A stretch of 64,000 bases of DNA, taken from assembly GCF_003477995.1 (NCBI RefSeq), contig NZ_QUEM01000007.1, positions 76,048-140,047 of the forward strand. Direction: 5' to 3'. Position 1 is the first letter of the stretch, and every line of letters starts with the position of its first letter. Both the position numbers and the translations under genes were made by a program. This DNA comes from Bacteroides sp. OF04-15BH. Its GTDB lineage: Bacteria > Bacteroidota > Bacteroidia > Bacteroidales > Bacteroidaceae. This document shows positions 52,341 to 61,020 of the stretch, in pieces. The notes beneath the pieces are model-generated. The model searched no databases. It had not been told where the DNA came from and saw only the letters and a program-made list of their open reading frames with translations.

Positions 52341-53282
52341 TTAAAATTCTCCTCCGGAACCGCCTCCGCCGAAGTCTCCGCCTTCGAAACTGCCTCCTTG
52401 CGGTCCGTCGAACGAACTGCCTCCGCGATGGAAACCGCCCCACGGGCCCATGATGGGAGGTACCATACCCCCGAATCCGGTTCCGTTGTCCATCGGTTCG
52501 TCATGTTTGCGGTGAGTCAGTTGTCCACAGTGTGGGCAGCGGAATGTTTCCTGATGATGTTCTATGCGGTGGATGCGGTCAACCATGATGTTGGAATTTA
52601 TGCGTACCAGTCCCTTTTTGCCGCAGTGTGGACAGGTGTTGCGTTGCCGGCCACTGTACCAGGAGATGAGAATGAAAAGCAGGATGATGGCTCCTACAAA
52701 GTAAAGTCCGGTGTTTCCTCCTTCTTGTTCCTTCTTTCCGGTGAGTTCGTTGATCAGAGTGGGATCGCCTTCAATAACCTTGCATACACTGTAAACGGTC
52801 TGGTACATGGCCTGGTCCCAGTTGCCTTGTTTCAGGAAAGGTACCATCTTCTGGTTTTCAATGCGCCGGCAGATGGCATCGGGCAGGGTACCTTCCAGAC
52901 CGGTACCGGTGAGAATCTGATAACAACGGTTTTGGGTGGAGAGCAGGATGATCAGTCCGGTATTGGCCTTCGAACCGATTCCGTGCAGACGAGCCAGCTG
53001 CATGCAGAATTCATAGCAGTCATCGTTTTCGATGCTTTCCACCACGGCCACGACGGATTGCACTCCTTTATTCTGTTCCAGATTCCAAAGCAGAGAATCC
53101 ATAGCTTCCACGCATCCGGCCGACAGAATACCGTCGGGATTAACCACATGGCGGGTCTGGTCCTGAAGGTAGACCATAGGCAGGGATTCCGGGGTATAAC
53201 TGGCAGCCTGTATGCGGATGGCCAGAAGCAGGAAACAGCTTAAAAACAGGATAAAGCGTCTCATAGTTTTCTGTTTTATCAT
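52341..53282 (-). CDS. TPM-domain (YgcG-like) membrane protein with zinc-ribbon and Gly-rich tail
   Basis: The protein of about 313 residues has a signal peptide, then a TPM domain (about 40-170, VVNPDGILSAGCVEAMDSLL, LIILLSTQNRCYQILTG). A membrane helix follows (about 195-215, YFVGAIILLFILISWY). Next are two CPHCG pairs like a zinc ribbon and a low-complexity GG tail ending GGGGSGGEF. TPM domains are sometimes assigned phosphatase activity. Starts at 53264 (MRRFILF) or an upstream TTG at 53294 are alternatives. The neighbour lemA supports the usual LemA-TPM pairing. Confidence 0.87.
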   Translation of the reverse strand: MIKQKTMRRFILFLSCFLLLAIRIQAASYTPESLPMVYLQDQTRHVVNPDGILSAGCVEAMDSLLWNLEQNKGVQSVVAVVESIENDDCYEFCMQLARLHGIGSKANTGLIILLSTQNRCYQILTGTGLEGTLPDAICRRIENQKMVPFLKQGNWDQAMYQTVYSVCKVIEGDPTLINELTGKKEQEGGNTGLYFVGAIILLFILISWYSGRQRNTCPHCGKKGLVRINSNIMVDRIHRIEHHQETFRCPHCGQLTHRKHDEPMDNGTGFGGMVPPIMGPWGGFHRGGSSFDGPQGGSFEGGDFGGGGSGGEF

Positions 53283-53308
53283 TATAATATGCAAGATACG
53301 ATATTATT

Positions 53309-54292
53309 CTAATGAATATACTTTTCCGTAAAGTTTTTTACCTTTTCGGTATATAATTTAGGGAATTGCAGATAAGAGCGTGCGTGTTCTACGCCCGGTA
53401 CTTTCCAATATTCCTTTTCTCCCTTTTTATGGGCATAGAGCGTGTCGCCCATCCAAGTGGGAACGAAGGTATCCTGATCCCCATGAATAAAGAACATCGG
53501 CAGGGTGCATTTCTCTACTTGCTTGCGAGCGGCTGCCTCGGTGAAGCTCCAACCGTAACGTAGTTTGGTCATGGTGCTGGCTGCATAAAGCAAAGGAAAT
53601 TCCGGCAGTCCGAACTGATTTTTCAGTTCTCCCGAGAATTCGTCCCACACACTGGTAAACCCGCAGTCCTCTACAAAGCAGCGCACATAAGGTTGCTGCG
53701 GTTCGCCACTGACACATACGGTGGTGGCCCCTCCCATGGATATGCCGTGAACCACCATCTGAGTTTGGCTGAATCCGCCGTGACGCGTAAAGATTCCATT
53801 GGCTATATCCATCCAGCGCAACACATCCTTCCGGTCGTTCCAGCCCATTTGCAGGTAGGACCCCTCGCTCAATCCCGAGAAACGCAGGTCGGGGAGAAGG
53901 ATATTATATTTCAGGTCATGGTGATACAAGTAGCCAATGTGCAACATGCGCACGGAATTGTCCGTATAGCCATGCACAATAACCGCCGTGCGGTCGGTCA
54001 CTGAATCGGCATAGGCATACAGGGCATGCAGACGGCTACCGTCATCTGCGATGATGAATGTATCCTTCAACGCTTTGTTTTGGCGCAAACTGTCTGCCCA
54101 TGACTGAATGTGCGGATAAGTTTCATACATGTACTCATAAGAGCCGTTAATATCTTTGCCTCTAGGGTTACCTTGTGCCTGAAGGGCATACCATTGCAGA
54201 TATAGGCTGCTTCCGGCTAAGAGGGCTATAATTAAAATAAGGATAACACCGGTTACCTGTATTATCCTTTTCTTTTTCTGATTTGTCTTCAT
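53309..54292 (-). CDS. Membrane-anchored alpha/beta hydrolase
   Basis: The 327-residue protein has an N-terminal membrane helix (about 11-32). The hydrolase fold shows oxyanion-region VIVHGYTDN, the nucleophile elbow HGISMGG, the acid in HGDQDTFVP and His in GVEHARSYL, so the triad is complete. The catalytic domain should face the periplasm. Substrate is unknown; family members include esterases and peptidases. It lies 8 bp downstream of aroE and 26 bp upstream of the TPM gene. Confidence 0.88.
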   Translation of the reverse strand: MKTNQKKKRIIQVTGVILILIIALLAGSSLYLQWYALQAQGNPRGKDINGSYEYMYETYPHIQSWADSLRQNKALKDTFIIADDGSRLHALYAYADSVTDRTAVIVHGYTDNSVRMLHIGYLYHHDLKYNILLPDLRFSGLSEGSYLQMGWNDRKDVLRWMDIANGIFTRHGGFSQTQMVVHGISMGGATTVCVSGEPQQPYVRCFVEDCGFTSVWDEFSGELKNQFGLPEFPLLYAASTMTKLRYGWSFTEAAARKQVEKCTLPMFFIHGDQDTFVPTWMGDTLYAHKKGEKEYWKVPGVEHARSYLQFPKLYTEKVKNFTEKYIH

Positions 54293-54300
54293 AAAAAAAA

Positions 54301-55047
54301 TTATTCATTGCCATTCCAGAAATTCCATCCTGCTATAGCCTGCAGATGGAGCATCTCCAGACCGTTTTTAACCGTAGCTCCCTGTTGCCTTCCCCGTTTC
54401 ATGAATTCTGTTTCCAGCGGATTATAAACAAGATCATAAAGCAAGTGCTGGGGAGTGAGCAGTTGATAAGGAATGTTCGGACACTCCTCGTTATGTGGAA
54501 ACATGCCGCAAGGGCTGCAGTTCACAATAATCAGGTGTTCCTGGATGATGGATTCGTCTAATTGGGCATAAGTGATTCGGTTGGCTCCGGCACTTCGGCT
54601 TACGTAGCAAGTTTCGATACCCAACTGTTCCAGGCCTACTTTTACTGCTTTGGAAGCACCTCCTGTGCCCAGAATCAAGGCTTTTCGATGATGAGGCTGT
54701 AAAAGCGGTTTCAGAGACTCCTGGAAGCCGATGATATCCGAATTGAATCCCTTTAAATGAGGGATACCCTTGGGGCGGGTGATGCGAATCACGTTTACTG
54801 CACCGATTTCCTTGGCTTCAGGACTGATTTCATGAAGGAAAGGAATGACCTGTTCTTTATAAGGAATGGTTACATTCAGGCCCTTGAGTTCCGGTTCCCG
54901 GTCCAGAATGTCGGTCAGCAGAGAGATGTCCGGTATTTCAAAGTTTACATATTGGGCATCAATACCCTCATTCTGAAACTTTTCCGTAAAGAACTGTCGG
55001 GAAAAGGAGTGTTTCAGAGGATAGCCCAGAAGTCCGTATTTGTTCAT
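54301..55047 (-). CDS. aroE: Shikimate dehydrogenase
   Basis: AroE reduces 3-dehydroshikimate with NADPH in aromatic amino-acid synthesis. The 248-residue protein starts MNKYGLLGYPLKHSFSRQFF with the shikimate-binding serines. NVTIPYKEQVIPF holds the catalytic Lys; ILGTGGASKAVK is the dinucleotide-binding loop; NGLEMLHLQA lies at the C-terminus. ATG 55047 is preferred to a TTG two codons earlier. It begins about 8 bp after the methyltransferase stop. Confidence 0.95.
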   Translation of the reverse strand: MNKYGLLGYPLKHSFSRQFFTEKFQNEGIDAQYVNFEIPDISLLTDILDREPELKGLNVTIPYKEQVIPFLHEISPEAKEIGAVNVIRITRPKGIPHLKGFNSDIIGFQESLKPLLQPHHRKALILGTGGASKAVKVGLEQLGIETCYVSRSAGANRITYAQLDESIIQEHLIIVNCSPCGMFPHNEECPNIPYQLLTPQHLLYDLVYNPLETEFMKRGRQQGATVKNGLEMLHLQAIAGWNFWNGNE

Positions 55048-55054
55048 AATCAAA

Positions 55055-55789
55055 TTATTTTTTTGCCAGATACATGGTGCAGATACCTCCCGTGAAGCGT
55101 TTGAACGACACTTCCCGATATCCGGCCTTGTAGATGATCTGTTGCATTACTTCGCCTTGAGGAAAGGCTTCCATGGTGGCCGGAAGATAAGAATAGGCAC
55201 TGCGGTCTTTGGAGATAAGGCGACCGGCCAGAGGCATGACTACCCGTGAGTAGAGCTGGAACAGCTGTTTCATCGGAAAGCGGTTGGGGGTACACAGTTC
55301 AACAATGAGCAGATGACCGTCGGGACGAAGAACGCGATGCATCTCTTTCAGTCCCAGGTCCAGATTGTCGAAATTGCGCACACCGTAAGCCACGGTAACG
55401 GCATCGAAAGAATTGTCTGCAAACGACAGACTGGTGCAGTCTTCCTTTTGGAAAGATATGATTTTGTCCAGTCCCAGATCCTGCACTTTTTTGCGTCCGA
55501 TATTCATCATGCCCTCCGAGATATCAGCTCCCACGAGCGATTCCGGCTGAAGACGCTGGGCTGCCAGAATCGCAAAATCACCGGTTCCGGTGGCAATGTC
55601 CAGCATGTGGCGGGGATTGAATGCCCGGAGAGAGTCAATGGCTCTTTTTCTCCATCCTTTGTCTATGCCAAGAGACAAAGAATGATTCAGAAGGTCATAA
55701 GTGGAAGAGATGTTGTCGAACATTTGTTCCACCTGCTTCCGCTTATCGCCTTCCGAACCATAGGGCTTTATCTTTTCTTGTTCGTACAC
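55055..55789 (-). CDS. menG: Demethylmenaquinone methyltransferase (UbiE/MenG)
   Basis: The enzyme methylates demethylmenaquinone using S-adenosylmethionine, the last step of menaquinone synthesis. The 244-residue protein carries the family signature [20 protein letters not shown], the SAM-binding [12 protein letters not shown] and the second family signature [20 protein letters not shown]. Bacteroidota use menaquinone, so a ubiquinone role is unlikely. It is flanked closely by purC and aroE on the same strand. Confidence 0.95.
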   Translation of the reverse strand: MYEQEKIKPYGSEGDKRKQVEQMFDNISSTYDLLNHSLSLGIDKGWRKRAIDSLRAFNPRHMLDIATGTGDFAILAAQRLQPESLVGADISEGMMNIGRKKVQDLGLDKIISFQKEDCTSLSFADNSFDAVTVAYGVRNFDNLDLGLKEMHRVLRPDGHLLIVELCTPNRFPMKQLFQLYSRVVMPLAGRLISKDRSAYSYLPATMEAFPQGEVMQQIIYKAGYREVSFKRFTGGICTMYLAKK

Positions 55790-55801
55790 AAAAAGTAAAG
55801 C

Positions 55802-56752
55802 TTATTTGTTATTGTTCAGATATTCTGTTACGTTCTTTTCAATGCGTGCAGCCAAGTCTGCGTGATCGTCGGCTTTCTGGAACTTTTCGCCGGTGATACC
55901 TTCATACAGCTCCATGTAACGCTCTGAAACACTGTTTACATATTCGTCGGTCATTTCCGGAACCTGCTGTCCTTCCTTGCCCATGAAGTTGTGGTCGATG
56001 AGCCACTGGCGTACGAATTCCTTAGAAAGCTGTTTCTGAGGCTCGCCCTTCTCGAATTTCTCCTGATAGCCTTCAGCATAGAAATAGCGGCTTGAATCCG
56101 GAGTGTGGATTTCGTCGATCAGATAGATCTTGCCGTCCTTCTTACCAAACTCATATTTGGTATCTACCAGGATGAGGCCTTTGCTGGCAGCCATCTCGCT
56201 TCCTCTTTCGAACAAAGCATAAGTATATTTCTCCATCAGCTCATAGTCTTCCTTGCTAACGAGGCCCTGAGCGATGATCTCTTCCTTAGAGATGTTCTCA
56301 TCGTGTCCGGCATCAGCCTTAGTTGTCGGAGTGATGATTGGAGTCGGGAACTTCTGGTTTTCCTTCATTCCTTCCGGCAGTTTTACGCCACACAGTTCGC
56401 GACAGCCGTTCTTGTATTCTCTCCATGCAGATCCGGTCAGGTAGCCACGGATGATCATTTCCACGCGGAAACCTTCACATTTCAATCCCACAGTTACCAT
56501 AGGGTCTGGAGTAGCCAGCTTCCAGTTAGGTACGATATCACTGGTTGCATCCAGGAACTTGGCTGCAATCTGGTTCAGCATCTGTCCCTTGAAAGGAATA
56601 CCCTTAGGCAGGATTACGTCGAAAGCTGAGATACGGTCAGTGGCAACCATTACCAACAGGTCGTCATTGATGTTATACACATCGCGTACTTTACCATGAT
56701 ATACGCTTTTCTGTCCCGGGAAATTGAAATCTGTTTGAGTTAATGCTTTCAT
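55802..56752 (-). CDS. purC: Phosphoribosylaminoimidazole-succinocarboxamide synthase
   Basis: PurC joins CAIR and aspartate in purine synthesis. At 316 residues it is the longer form, unlike the ~237-residue E. coli PurC. It includes [11 protein letters not shown] near the N-terminus, [30 protein letters not shown] [20 protein letters not shown] and [11 protein letters not shown]. It lies 44 bp after phoH and 12 bp before menG. It is separate from purM, 4 kb away in another operon. Confidence 0.96.
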   Translation of the reverse strand: MKALTQTDFNFPGQKSVYHGKVRDVYNINDDLLVMVATDRISAFDVILPKGIPFKGQMLNQIAAKFLDATSDIVPNWKLATPDPMVTVGLKCEGFRVEMIIRGYLTGSAWREYKNGCRELCGVKLPEGMKENQKFPTPIITPTTKADAGHDENISKEEIIAQGLVSKEDYELMEKYTYALFERGSEMAASKGLILVDTKYEFGKKDGKIYLIDEIHTPDSSRYFYAEGYQEKFEKGEPQKQLSKEFVRQWLIDHNFMGKEGQQVPEMTDEYVNSVSERYMELYEGITGEKFQKADDHADLAARIEKNVTEYLNNNK

Positions 56753-56796
56753 ATTCTTTTAATTTATATATGATTGGATGAATCTTTTTCTGAGAA

Positions 56797-57819
56797 TTAG
56801 TTGTCGCCCAAACCTTGCAGGTCTGAAAAAATAGGAGTAGGGCTCTCTTCTTTTTTGTGACTTTTCTTTTTGGAAGCGTGCTGCTTCTTGTCGTAGTGGT
56901 CGTATGCTTCCACAATTTTGGAAACCAGTTTATGGCGCACGATATCTTTTTTGCTGAGTTCCACAAAAGCAATATCATTGACGTTTTTCAGGATGTGCAT
57001 GGCCTCGACAAGTCCTGAACGCTGTGAAGGAGGCAAGTCAATCTGAGTGGTGTCTCCCGTAATGATCATTTTGGTATTCATACCCATACGGGTGAGGAAC
57101 ATTTTGATTTGTGCCGTTGTGGTGTTCTGTGCTTCATCGAGAATCACTACGGCATCGTTCAGGGTGCGTCCGCGCATAAAGGCCAACGGGGCAATCTGAA
57201 TCACTTTCTGTTCCATGAACTCCTGTAGTTTCACGGCAGGAATCATATCTTCGAGGGCATCGTACAGCGGTTGCAGATACGGGTCAATCTTTTCTTTCAT
57301 ATCTCCCGGAAGGAAACCCAGCTTTTCACCGGCTTCTACGGCCGGGCGGCTTAAGATGATTTTCCGGATTTCTTTATTCTTCAGCGCGCGTACAGCCAAG
57401 GCGATGCTGGTGTATGTCTTTCCGGAACCGGCCGGACCCACAGCAAAGATCATATCCTTTTCCTGATAAGCCTTTACGAGTTTCTGTTGGTTTTCGCTGC
57501 GCGCGGTAATCGGTTTTCCGGTGATGCTGTACACAATGACATCCCCGTGATCCTTGTTTTCCGGTTTATTGCCTTTGATGATGGCCAGAATGTCTTCTTC
57601 CTTCAGGCTGTTGTATTTGGCGCAGTGCTTTTCCATGGCCAGAATGTGCTCTTCAAAAGCGCACATTTCTTCCTCATCGCCCATGACCTTGATGACATTT
57701 CCCCGTGCTACAATGCGCAGTTTGGGGTATAATGCCTTGATCATTTGCATGTTCACATTGTTCACCCCATAAAAGATGATGGGGTCAATATCTTCCAGTA
57801 CGATATGCTTCTCTATCAT
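56797..57819 (-). CDS. phoH: PhoH family ATPase
   Basis: This 340-residue cytoplasmic P-loop protein has a KH-like N-terminal region (residues 20-100). Walker A is GPAGSGKTYTS and Walker B is VILDEAQNTT; IITGDTTQIDLP follows, as in SF1-type helicase folds. PhoH-like proteins are often linked to RNA metabolism. The C-terminal end is basic (KKQHASKKKSHKKEE), suiting nucleic-acid contact. It heads the phoH-purC-menG-aroE-hydrolase-TPM-lemA run. Confidence 0.93.
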   Translation of the reverse strand: MIEKHIVLEDIDPIIFYGVNNVNMQMIKALYPKLRIVARGNVIKVMGDEEEMCAFEEHILAMEKHCAKYNSLKEEDILAIIKGNKPENKDHGDVIVYSITGKPITARSENQQKLVKAYQEKDMIFAVGPAGSGKTYTSIALAVRALKNKEIRKIILSRPAVEAGEKLGFLPGDMKEKIDPYLQPLYDALEDMIPAVKLQEFMEQKVIQIAPLAFMRGRTLNDAVVILDEAQNTTTAQIKMFLTRMGMNTKMIITGDTTQIDLPPSQRSGLVEAMHILKNVNDIAFVELSKKDIVRHKLVSKIVEAYDHYDKKQHASKKKSHKKEESPTPIFSDLQGLGDN

Positions 57820-57835
57820 TTATCTAATTTTGATG

Positions 57836-57843
57836 CAAATTTA
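57836..57843 (-). promoter_or_regulatory. Candidate -7 element of the phoH operon
   Basis: On the minus strand TAAATTTG is an exact -7 match, 17 bp before the phoH ATG. At the ideal -33 spacing the sequence is TGG rather than TTG. Confidence 0.5.
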
Positions 57844-58028
57844 ATCATTCTGTTTCGAATTCACCACCTTTTTACTATATTTGTTGTTGTCGGATAAGTT
57901 TTATTTGTTGAACAGCATTTTTCTGTAAGAATGAGCTTTTGTACGGGGAATATGGCCGGCTGTTTTGAATTTATCTGTTGTAGATTGATTTTGTCTTTTT
58001 CTTTTGTTTTATCCTCATGCAATCAACC

Positions 58029-58061
58029 TTGTTTTGGAAATAGTAAGGCAATGTACTTTTG
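58029..58061 (+). promoter_or_regulatory. Candidate promoter in the long leader before the VanW gene
   Basis: TACTTTTG (58054-58061) is exact; TTG at 58029-58031 is 22 nt upstream, slightly long. It would start transcription near 58068, about 300 nt before the next gene. A second exact -7, TATATTTG, lies at 57876-57883 without a -33 partner. Confidence 0.4.
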
Positions 58062-58067
58062 TATATA

Positions 58068-58273
58068 CTTTTTAGCTGGAAGGGAAGCTGAACCTTGAAG
58101 AATGTTTTTATGCGGAAATATGAGAGAAGAACTTTTTCAAGGAAAGTGTATTTTAGGAATAATGGGATAGATATCAGTGTTTCATGGTCTTTTTATTAAT
58201 GAGGTTTTGAATCTCGGAATATCATCATCATGTTTTGAAAGAACGTAGGACTTTCTTTGGTAAGAAAGTTTTT
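58068..58273 (+). ncRNA. Possible small RNA or attenuated leader
   Basis: Between the candidate promoter and the VanW gene lies a segment ending in a hairpin ACTTTCTT-TGGT-AAGAAAGT (58250-58269) followed by TTTT, which looks like an intrinsic terminator. Inside it, CCTTGAA (58093-58099) can pair with TTCAAGG (58136-58142). No open reading frame fits. It could be a free ~200-nt RNA or a leader whose read-through controls the VanW gene. No known RNA family is recognised; this is a hypothesis from structure only. Confidence 0.35.
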
Positions 58274-58365
58274 GTGTAAAAATATATGATGCAATTCTTT
58301 ATTCTCAAAATAAAAACGTAATATTGCGACCAGTATTTAGATTTAAAAATAAAATCAAAAGCTGT

Positions 58366-59211
58366 ATGGCTGCTACCAGAAAAAGAAAATTGTTTTGTGA
58401 ACTTTCCCCTTGGACATATCAGATTTCCAGAAAGAAATGTATCTTACTGCGACATGTACAGGACTTTTTCAGTCGGGAGAAGTTGGCTTGTGATAAAAGT
58501 ATGGAGCGTTTGCCCGTTCTGATATACCGCCACGGTTCGCTGATTCGCCGGAGATTAGGAAACACCGAAATGCATTTGCAGGAGAATAAGGCGGTAAACC
58601 TGTCGCTTGCTGCTCCTTGTGTCAATGGTATTCTGATCAAGCCCGGCGAAATATTTTCTTTTTGGAAACTGGTGGGACCCGATGATAAACAGCATGGTTA
58701 TAAAAAAGGATTGACGATTTCGAAAGGACAGGCGTCGCAGGGATATGGAGGAGGACTTTGTCAGTTTACCAATCTGATTCATTGGATGGTTTTGCATTCT
58801 GATTTGAAGATTGTGGAGCACCACCATCATGACGGCCTGGATTTGTTTCCCGATTATCATCGGCAGATTCCGTTTGGTACAGGTACAAGCATAGTCTATA
58901 ATTATTTGGACTACCGCTTCCGTAATGATACGGATAACACCTATCAGTTACTGGTGTTTACAGACGGAGAGTATTTGCGAGGGGAATTACGTGCCGAGCG
59001 TCCTCAGTCCTGTAGTTATCACATTCATGCAGAAAACGAATTCTTTTCCCGCGAGAACGGTATCGTTTTCCGTAATGGTTCCGTTGTTCGGGAGACAATT
59101 GATAAAGTGACGGGAGTCTGTATCAAGTGTGAAACCATACGGAGAAATCATGCCCGAGTGATGTACGATCCCTCAGGACTGGATATTCGTGACGTGGAAT
59201 CCCAGAAGTGA
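58366..59211 (+). CDS. VanW family protein
   Basis: This 281-residue protein has the VanW-domain features KPGEIFSFWKLVGP, GYKKGLTISKGQ, YGGGLCQFTNLIHWM with the conserved Cys, and IVYNYLDYRFRNDT. VanW is named from vancomycin-resistance clusters, but its biochemical role is unknown, and no other van gene is here. There is no signal peptide. ATG 58366 is chosen over an in-frame TTG at 58324 that adds 14 atypical residues. It follows a 545-bp non-coding leader. An unknown lipoprotein gene follows 43 bp downstream and may be co-transcribed. Confidence 0.85.
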   Translation: MAATRKRKLFCELSPWTYQISRKKCILLRHVQDFFSREKLACDKSMERLPVLIYRHGSLIRRRLGNTEMHLQENKAVNLSLAAPCVNGILIKPGEIFSFWKLVGPDDKQHGYKKGLTISKGQASQGYGGGLCQFTNLIHWMVLHSDLKIVEHHHHDGLDLFPDYHRQIPFGTGTSIVYNYLDYRFRNDTDNTYQLLVFTDGEYLRGELRAERPQSCSYHIHAENEFFSRENGIVFRNGSVVRETIDKVTGVCIKCETIRRNHARVMYDPSGLDIRDVESQK

Positions 59212-59254
59212 ACTTGATAGCAATTATAATATTCATCTTTAAATTAAAAACATC

Positions 59255-59968
59255 ATGAAAACAAAAGCTTTTATTGTAGGGACCTTGTCTTTGGTCGCTT
59301 TGAATTTTGGCTTCTCCGGTTGTTCCCGCGGTGGAGATAGTATTTTTGGTGAGATCCCTTCCATTTATGAGGAAGAGTTGGTCGGTTTTCTGAATAGTAC
59401 GAAGGAGTTGATAAACAGTATGAACAATGGGGAAGACATCAAAGGGGAAGACGCTCTTTTGGCATATTCCAATTTTGAGGCTTCTATGAAAAAGGCTGAA
59501 GAAAAGGCTCAGCCTTTGGCGGATGAGATGATTGGAAAAACGATTCCTTATACCATGTCAGATAGTTTGCCCTATCGTATTGTCTCTGATATAAAAATAA
59601 CCAAAGTGCTGCTTCCGGAAATGAAGATGACGAAACGGAAAAATGAAAGCTTGCGATTGGAAGTTGAGTTTGATGTCGTGTTTACTCAGGAACAGAATCC
59701 GGCAGATTTGCACTATTTCATTATGTCGGGTGATCAGCCTATAGGATATAGTAATATGTTCTATTTTAGAACACTGCGTGAAGGAGATACCCTGCACGTG
59801 GAAAATACGGTTAGAGCACCAGAGGTTCCGGCAAAATATTTGAAGGAGTGCGAAGAGTTGCGTTTTGTTACAGCTTACGCTTTCCTTTCTAACTTTGAGC
59901 AAATAGAGGAACGGAAAGAAGCATGGAAGAAGGCTTTTGATCAGGAATTTGGACTGGATGAGGAATAG
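59255..59968 (+). CDS. Lipoprotein of unknown function
   Basis: The 237-residue protein has a clear signal and lipobox FSGC at residues 20-23, then RGGDS. The N-terminal half is helical and charged (EEELVGFLNSTKELINSMN). The middle (YRIVSDIKITKVLLPEM, LRLEVEFDVVFTQ) looks like beta strands. The end is a charged helix (EQIEERKEAWKKAFDQEF). I do not recognise a family. Envelope location follows from the lipobox. It may share a transcript with the VanW gene. Confidence 0.75.
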   Translation: MKTKAFIVGTLSLVALNFGFSGCSRGGDSIFGEIPSIYEEELVGFLNSTKELINSMNNGEDIKGEDALLAYSNFEASMKKAEEKAQPLADEMIGKTIPYTMSDSLPYRIVSDIKITKVLLPEMKMTKRKNESLRLEVEFDVVFTQEQNPADLHYFIMSGDQPIGYSNMFYFRTLREGDTLHVENTVRAPEVPAKYLKECEELRFVTAYAFLSNFEQIEERKEAWKKAFDQEFGLDEE

Positions 59969-60110
59969 AAACCGGTTGGGGGAGCACTTCGCTTGTCACC
60001 GGACTCTTTTTCTTTATCTTTTACAACCTGGATTCGTCTGCCTGTTCGGAGCCTGAAAGGCATGATCAATGTTTGGAAGAACCGACTGAGAGATTCTTTG
60101 ATTATTGTGT

Positions 60111-60139
60111 TTGAATTCGGTCTAGTTTTACTATCTTTG
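60111..60139 (+). promoter_or_regulatory. Promoter of the DUF5715-patatin pair
   Basis: TTG (60111-60113), 18 nt, then TATCTTTG (60132-60139). The predicted start near 60146 leaves a very short leader before the TTG start codon at 60163. It therefore argues against any start further upstream. Confidence 0.6.
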
Positions 60140-60162
60140 TGCGACATTAAACAAGGATAAAA

Positions 60163-61020
60163 TTGAGAAGACTAAAGAAAAAAATCTATATAGGACTGGT
60201 TTCCTCTACCGTGTTGGTATTGGCTATTGTACGGTGTGTGAATCCATCTGTTGTTCGTGTATATCAGCATCCTGCAGATGAGGCTCCGGCCGATACTGCT
60301 GCTCATTCTGTCCAGAACCTGCCGGTGGCAGAGAGTCTGGAAGTAAACGAAGCGGATGAGCCGGATTCTTCACAGGGCTGTTCCAAATTGCTTTATCTGG
60401 CACATACCCCGACACGCTTTGTTACAGATTCTTTGGGGAAGATTGTCAAGAACAGAATATACAGTGTGGGCAGTTTCCGAAAGGAATTTCCGGATTTGCA
60501 GGATGTGCAGATCGTATCCGCCCGTAAGTGGGGTGTTTCTCCCGTAAAAGATCGCGAACAGGCCGAACACCGTAAGGATGAACTGGTCTATATAGGCAGC
60601 AATCCGTTTTATGATATAGATTCCCGCATGAACCGTTCAATTCCTTATCTGGTGCCCCGAGCAAGCGATTTGCTGCAGAAGATCAGCCGTAATTTTCTGG
60701 ATTCTCTGGCTGTAAAAGGAATTCCTCTTCATAAAATTATCGTATCGTCCGTATTGCGTACCGAAGAAGATGTGCGCAAATTGCGACGTTATAACCAGAA
60801 TGCATCCGAAGAAAGTTGTCACCGTTTTGGAACAACCTTCGACATTGCTTATAACCGTTACGTAACGGTGCAGCATCCTGATAGCGCCGAGCGTCGGGCG
60901 GTACGAAATGATACCTTGAAATGGGTACTTTCGGAAGTTCTTCGTGATGTGCGTCAGGAGGGGCTTTGCCATATCAAGTACGAGGTGCATCAGGCTTGTT
61001 TTCATATAACGGTTAAATGA
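60163..61020 (+). CDS. DUF5715 family envelope protein
   Basis: The 285-residue protein has an N-terminal signal anchor (MRRLKKKIYIGLVSSTVLVL). A low-complexity acidic linker follows (about 35-80), then a C-terminal domain containing PYLVPRASDLLQKISRNFLD, VSSVLRTEEDVRKLRRYN and CHRFGTTFDIAYNRY, ending KYEVHQACFHITVK. The pattern HRFGTTFDIAY...EVHQACFH resembles the metal site of M15 D-Ala-D-Ala carboxypeptidases (H, D, H spacing), as noted for DUF5715. A wall-peptidase role is inference. Start codon is TTG, preceded by ACAAGGATAAAA. Its TGA overlaps the next gene's ATG. Confidence 0.82.
   Translation: MRRLKKKIYIGLVSSTVLVLAIVRCVNPSVVRVYQHPADEAPADTAAHSVQNLPVAESLEVNEADEPDSSQGCSKLLYLAHTPTRFVTDSLGKIVKNRIYSVGSFRKEFPDLQDVQIVSARKWGVSPVKDREQAEHRKDELVYIGSNPFYDIDSRMNRSIPYLVPRASDLLQKISRNFLDSLAVKGIPLHKIIVSSVLRTEEDVRKLRRYNQNASEESCHRFGTTFDIAYNRYVTVQHPDSAERRAVRNDTLKWVLSEVLRDVRQEGLCHIKYEVHQACFHITVK

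Noticed and set aside
59941..60147. Small minus-strand gene in the gap before the DUF5715 gene
   Set aside because: It overlaps the end of the lipoprotein gene and the DUF5715 promoter, has low-complexity composition, and has no promoter of its own.
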